64,000 nucleotides of DNA from assembly GCA_038200305.1 (NCBI GenBank), contig JBBPYD010000169.1, forward strand, positions 5,469-69,468, written 5' to 3'. Position numbers and translations under genes: made by a program. Source of the DNA: JANXXV01 sp038200305 (GTDB lineage Bacteria > Acidobacteriota > Terriglobia > Bryobacterales > Bryobacteraceae). How positions within the stretch are numbered: the first letter of the stretch is position 1; each line of letters opens with the position of its first letter. Positions 61,057 to 64,000 of the stretch are shown here, piece after piece. Below the pieces are notes generated by a model that saw only the letters and a list, made by a program, of their open reading frames with translations, made no database searches and was not told the DNA's origin.

Positions 61057-62570
61057 TGTACAGTGAAAATGTGATTTCCCGCCGTTCCGTGCTGGGTGGA
61101 CTCGCTGGCGCCGCCTCGGCAAAACCGCAACGCCGGCCGCGCCCCAATTTCCTCTTCATCCTTGCCGACGACCATGCCGGCTACGTCTGGGGCGCCGGCG
61201 GCAACCGCCAAGCCGAGACGCCCAACCTCGACCGCTTCGCCTCCGAAAGCGTTCGCTTCTCACAGCATTACTGCAATTCGCCGATGTGCACCCCGTCGCG
61301 CCAATCCCTGCTCACCGGCCAGCTCCCCCACGCCACCGGCGTCACACGCCTGATGACGCCACTTAAAGACGGGACGCCAACCATCGCCCGTCAACTGAAA
61401 CAAGCCGGCTATATCACCGCCGTTTACGGCAAAATGCACTTCCAAAAACCTGCGTTTCCCGGCCAGCATGGGTTCGATTTGCCGGTAACTGAGGACGAAG
61501 TCGCGCGGCTCTGGAAGCAGCAGACCCATCCCGCACCCGTGTCTCCGGATATCCCGGTCACGCCGCCCTGGCGTCCCCTCAAGGATCCGTCGCGCATCTG
61601 GCTCAACGCCGGCAAACTTCCGTTTCCCCGTCACGCGCGCGACATGGAAGGCACGTTCATCGCCGGCCAGGCCATGCGCTTCCTCGATGAGCACCGCTCG
61701 CAGGACCAGCCCTTCGCGCTATGGGTCAGCTTCATGGAACCGCACTCGCCGTTCCGTTTCCCTATCGAAGACCGCAACCAGTTTCAGCCGTCCGGCTTTG
61801 CCGCCCCGCCCGTCGGTCCGGAGGACGCCGCTCAAATTCCGCTCGTGTTCCGCGATCTCACGGAGAGCGACAAGCGCGGCATCATCGCCGCGTATTTCAC
61901 GTCGGTCCGTTTTCTTGATAGCAACATCGGCAGGGTCCTCCAGCACTTGCAAAAACTCGGGCTGGATGAAAACACGGTGGTCGTCTACACGGCGGATCAC
62001 GGCTATATGCTCGGACAGCACGGCCGGTTTGAGAAGCATTGCGGCTATGACCCGGCTCTGCGCGTTCCCCTCGCCGTGCGCTATTCCGGACGATACTCGC
62101 CGCGCGTTGTCCACGATTTGACCGAGCACGTGGATCTGTCCTCGGCCATCCTCGACATCCTGGACGCGCCGCCTCTGCACATTCAGCATGGCCGCAGTCT
62201 CCGGCCCTATCTGGAACGAGGCGCGCACGCGCAGCCGCGGGATCATATCTTCAGCGAGTACCTCGAAAACGAAGAAGCCTACATCCGCACTCGCGATCGC
62301 AAGTTTATCTATTGCACGGGCCGCCGCGCCCGGCAGGAAGGCTATATCACCGACAATCCGACCCCGGGCCGCTACGTCCGTCTCTACGACTTACGCAAGG
62401 ACCCCGGCGAATTTCACGACATCGCCGCGCACGAGCCGAAGCGCGTCGCCGGCTTCAAATCGTTCCTGCTGGAACGCTTCCGCGGCACCCATCCGAACGC
62501 CGCCGCCGAGCCCCGCTCTGCAAGCTCTGACGAAATTCTAGACTGGTATCTCCGCCCGCCGGACGCCTAA
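61056..62570 (+). CDS. Tat-exported type I sulfatase, copy 2
   Basis: From ATG 61056 the product has 504 residues, overlapping the CRTAC1 stop by one base. Tat signal: ISRRSVLGGLAGAASA. The formylglycine motif is CTPSR (Cys78-Arg82) followed by QSLLTG; metal ligands are Asp38-Asp39 in ILADDHAG and a later YTADHGYMLG. The C-terminal part ends with DLRKDPGEFHDIA, common in sulfatases. It is GC-richer than its neighbours at third positions. Different from copy 1 in sequence but in the same relation to a CRTAC1-like gene. Confidence 0.93.
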   Translation: MYSENVISRRSVLGGLAGAASAKPQRRPRPNFLFILADDHAGYVWGAGGNRQAETPNLDRFASESVRFSQHYCNSPMCTPSRQSLLTGQLPHATGVTRLMTPLKDGTPTIARQLKQAGYITAVYGKMHFQKPAFPGQHGFDLPVTEDEVARLWKQQTHPAPVSPDIPVTPPWRPLKDPSRIWLNAGKLPFPRHARDMEGTFIAGQAMRFLDEHRSQDQPFALWVSFMEPHSPFRFPIEDRNQFQPSGFAAPPVGPEDAAQIPLVFRDLTESDKRGIIAAYFTSVRFLDSNIGRVLQHLQKLGLDENTVVVYTADHGYMLGQHGRFEKHCGYDPALRVPLAVRYSGRYSPRVVHDLTEHVDLSSAILDILDAPPLHIQHGRSLRPYLERGAHAQPRDHIFSEYLENEEAYIRTRDRKFIYCTGRRARQEGYITDNPTPGRYVRLYDLRKDPGEFHDIAAHEPKRVAGFKSFLLERFRGTHPNAAAEPRSASSDEILDWYLRPPDA

Positions 62571-62650
62571 AACAGTGTATAGCGCGAAGAAACTTGACAG
62601 GCGCTCTCAATCCCGTCACACTGGTCCGAGCGGTACTACCGGAAGAGCCA

Positions 62651-63391
62651 ATGGAATTAACCAGACCGGTTTCCCCAAGAGCAAGCGGAGCCATCACCCC
62701 GAATCTGGTGAACCAGATTCGGGAAATGATCCAGGCAGGCGAACTGCCGTTGGGATCCAAACTTTTGCCAGAGCGCGAGTTAGCCCAAAAGCTCAACGTC
62801 AGCAGGTCGTCCTTGCGCCAAGCATTCAAAGTGTTAGAAAGTATGGGCGTGCTCTCCTCGCGGGTCGGCGTAGGCACATTTGTCCGCAGCGGCATGGACA
62901 CGGGCAATCTTTTGACCCAACCCATGGAACTCGCGGTCCGCACAAATCAAATCTCGCGGACCAAGCTGTTGGAAGCCCGTCAGTTTCTCGAAGTCGAGGT
63001 AGTGGGGCTCACGGCGGAACGCGCCAGCCAGGAATCCATCGCGCTAATCGGTCAGGAACTGGAGAGGATGCGCGCCGCCTCCGGCAATCCCCACGCTATG
63101 GCCGACGCGGACTACGGTTTTCATCTAGCGATCATTCGCGCCTGCCGGAATGAGGTTTTCGAGTTGATCTACTCACCGGTCTCAAAGCTCCTGTGGGAAG
63201 ACTTCAGCGAGCGCATGCACCTGTTCGATCCCGTACAGACAATCCATTTACACGAATTAATTTTTCGGGCCATTCAGAATCGCGATGTTGAAGGCGCCCG
63301 GCAGGCGATGAAGCGCCATCTCGAGGTCGGGTACAAGACGTACCTCACAGCCGAGGAATCTGATAAAGCACATGCAGAGAGAGGAGAGTAG
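62651..63391 (+). CDS. FadR-subfamily GntR transcriptional regulator
   Basis: ATG at 62651 with GGAAGAG upstream gives 246 residues; a TTG 57 bases earlier is less likely. N-terminal winged helix-turn-helix: IREMIQAGELPLGSKLLPER, ELAQKLNVSRSSLRQAFKVL, then GTFVRSG. The C-terminal FCD ligand domain includes LEARQFLEVEVVGLTAERAS, DADYGFHLAIIRACRNEVF and a metal-His pattern with HELIFRAIQNRDVEGARQAMKRHL, in parts. Such regulators respond to sugar acids, lactate or fatty acyl compounds. It lies between a sulfatase and an Oar-like gene; the Oar-like ATG follows 4 bp after its stop, so both are on one transcript. It probably controls this locus and itself. Confidence 0.9.
   Translation: MELTRPVSPRASGAITPNLVNQIREMIQAGELPLGSKLLPERELAQKLNVSRSSLRQAFKVLESMGVLSSRVGVGTFVRSGMDTGNLLTQPMELAVRTNQISRTKLLEARQFLEVEVVGLTAERASQESIALIGQELERMRAASGNPHAMADADYGFHLAIIRACRNEVFELIYSPVSKLLWEDFSERMHLFDPVQTIHLHELIFRAIQNRDVEGARQAMKRHLEVGYKTYLTAEESDKAHAERGE
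62698..62723. promoter_or_regulatory. Intragenic 26-bp near-perfect palindrome, candidate GntR/FadR operator
   Basis: Arms of 12 bp, CCCGAATCTGGT (62698-62709) and ACCAGATTCGGG (62712-62723), are exact inverted copies around a 2-base centre GA. The core CTGGTGAACCAG matches the TGGT-n-ACCA form bound by FadR-family regulators. It lies 48 bases inside the regulator's own coding sequence. It could be an autoregulatory operator or a cruciform/RNA hairpin. Confidence 0.6.
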
Positions 63392-63395
63392 AATC

Positions 63396-64000
63396 ATGAC
63401 CGGTCGACTTATGCGAGTATCCCTGGCGGGAGCTCTACTGATCCTGTTCGCAATGTGGCTGCCGGCGCAGACCACGGGATCCCTGGAAGGAACGGTGACT
63501 GACAGTTCCGGGGCGCCGGTCCCGAACGCGGCCGTGGCCGTCCGCAATGACGCCACCGGCGTGGAAGTTCGCCTGACCACGAATGACGCCGGTTATTTCC
63601 GTAGCGCCGACCGCCCCAGCGGTCCGTACAGCATTGAAGTGGATCATCCGGGGTTTAAGCGCGCCAAAGTTTCCGGCATCAAACTCGACGTGAATTCGCA
63701 AGTCCGGCGCGATCTGGAACTGTCCGTCGGTGAGGTCAGTGAGAGCGTGCAAGTGCAGGCCAGCGCCGTGCAGGTGAACACCAGCACCGGCACTGTGGCC
63801 ACCACTATTACCGCGGAGCAGATCCACACGGCCGTCCTCAACGGGCGTCACTACTCGCGGCTCGCGATGCTCGTGCCTGGAGCCGTGTACAGCTCCGGAT
63901 CGGATGAACTGGCCGGCGCCGGGTTGTCGCAAACGGGGTCGCCGGTTTCGATCAACGGTCTGAACAACAAGTCATCAGGCTGGTTCGTCGACGGAGCGTA
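63396..64000 (+). CDS. Second Oar-like TonB-dependent protein, 3' part outside window
   Basis: The first 201 codons of an outer-membrane protein; the frame is open at the right edge. Signal peptide with LAGALLILFAMWLPAQ. The carboxypeptidase-like regulatory domain begins GSLEGTVTDSSGAPVPNAAV, followed by GYFRSADRPSGPYSIEVDHPGFKRAKV, in parts, and plug-like VQVNTSTGTVATTITAEQIHTAVLNGRHYSRLAML. It is similar in design to the protein at 55439. AGAGAGGAG upstream is a good ribosome-binding site. It follows the GntR gene by 4 bp. Confidence 0.87.
   Translation, partial: MTGRLMRVSLAGALLILFAMWLPAQTTGSLEGTVTDSSGAPVPNAAVAVRNDATGVEVRLTTNDAGYFRSADRPSGPYSIEVDHPGFKRAKVSGIKLDVNSQVRRDLELSVGEVSESVQVQASAVQVNTSTGTVATTITAEQIHTAVLNGRHYSRLAMLVPGAVYSSGSDELAGAGLSQTGSPVSINGLNNKSSGWFVDGA

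Noticed and set aside
63396..63420. GACCGGTC palindrome at the start of the second Oar-like gene as a second operator
   Set aside because: Only 8 bp, does not match the CTGGT...ACCAG core, and is expected by chance in this sequence.
1..64000. tRNA genes, rRNA, CRISPR arrays, insertion sequences, phage or integrase genes
   Set aside because: Reading both strands I found no cloverleaf with CCA end, repeat array, transposase or integrase motif that I could support.

Overview
The window looks like chromosomal DNA of an acidobacterium, most likely of the Solibacter/Bryobacter type. This rests on gene content, not on a search. Pointers are two VWA proteins of the acidobacterial TIGR03436 kind, two large Oar-like TonB-dependent outer-membrane proteins with an N-terminal carboxypeptidase-like domain, two TPR plus FG-GAP/ASPIC-UnbV (CRTAC1-like) proteins next to Tat-exported sulfatases, and many short sugar-metabolism operons. 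Coding density is high and both strands are used. I see no tRNA, rRNA, CRISPR array, insertion sequence or phage.

Layout. 1-7630 (mostly minus): a cupin protein cut by the window edge, an amidohydrolase, a plus-strand ThuA protein, a probable gene remnant, a type II NADH dehydrogenase, and an operon of SDR dehydrogenase, cytosolic GH1-like glycosidase and aldose epimerase. 7820-20050 (plus): a tightly coupled respiratory operon (cytochrome oxidase subunits II, I and III, CtaG, a small membrane protein, Rieske protein, cytochrome b fused to cytochrome c), followed by a pyruvate-oxidase-like enzyme, a LarA-domain protein and a giant flavin/Fe-S dehydrogenase, closed by a hairpin terminator. 20101-32194: secreted hypothetical protein, HEAT/VWA protein, arginyl-tRNA synthetase, DUF2061 protein, ferredoxin, lipoprotein, sugar-acid enzymes (fuconolactonase-like hydrolase, KDG-kinase-like protein), dienelactone hydrolase and the two VWA proteins. 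32224-38000: HicAB toxin-antitoxin, CE1-type esterase, RsmG, MFS exporter, DUF2076 protein and an esterase whose ribosome-binding site lies in a perfect hairpin. 37941-42606 (minus): sugar kinase, GH4, a second GH1-like enzyme and a release-factor-like protein in one operon. 42720-46082: PIG-L deacetylase, GT4 glycosyltransferase and a POTRA-only protein. 46088-46591: the ruins of a UPF0175/PIN toxin-antitoxin pair. 46661-49352: the housekeeping block SRP RNA, dnaX, ybaB, recR. 49267-51580: DUF4126 membrane protein and MtaB.

51591-64000 is the most interesting part: two CRTAC1-like proteins, two Tat-exported sulfatases, two Oar-like outer-membrane proteins and a FadR-type regulator. It reads as an acidobacterial locus for sensing, taking up and desulfating a sulfated substrate. 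A strong promoter for the first Oar-like gene lies partly inside the divergent CRTAC1 gene. The regulator gene carries a 26-bp near-perfect palindrome with a FadR-like core inside its own coding sequence.
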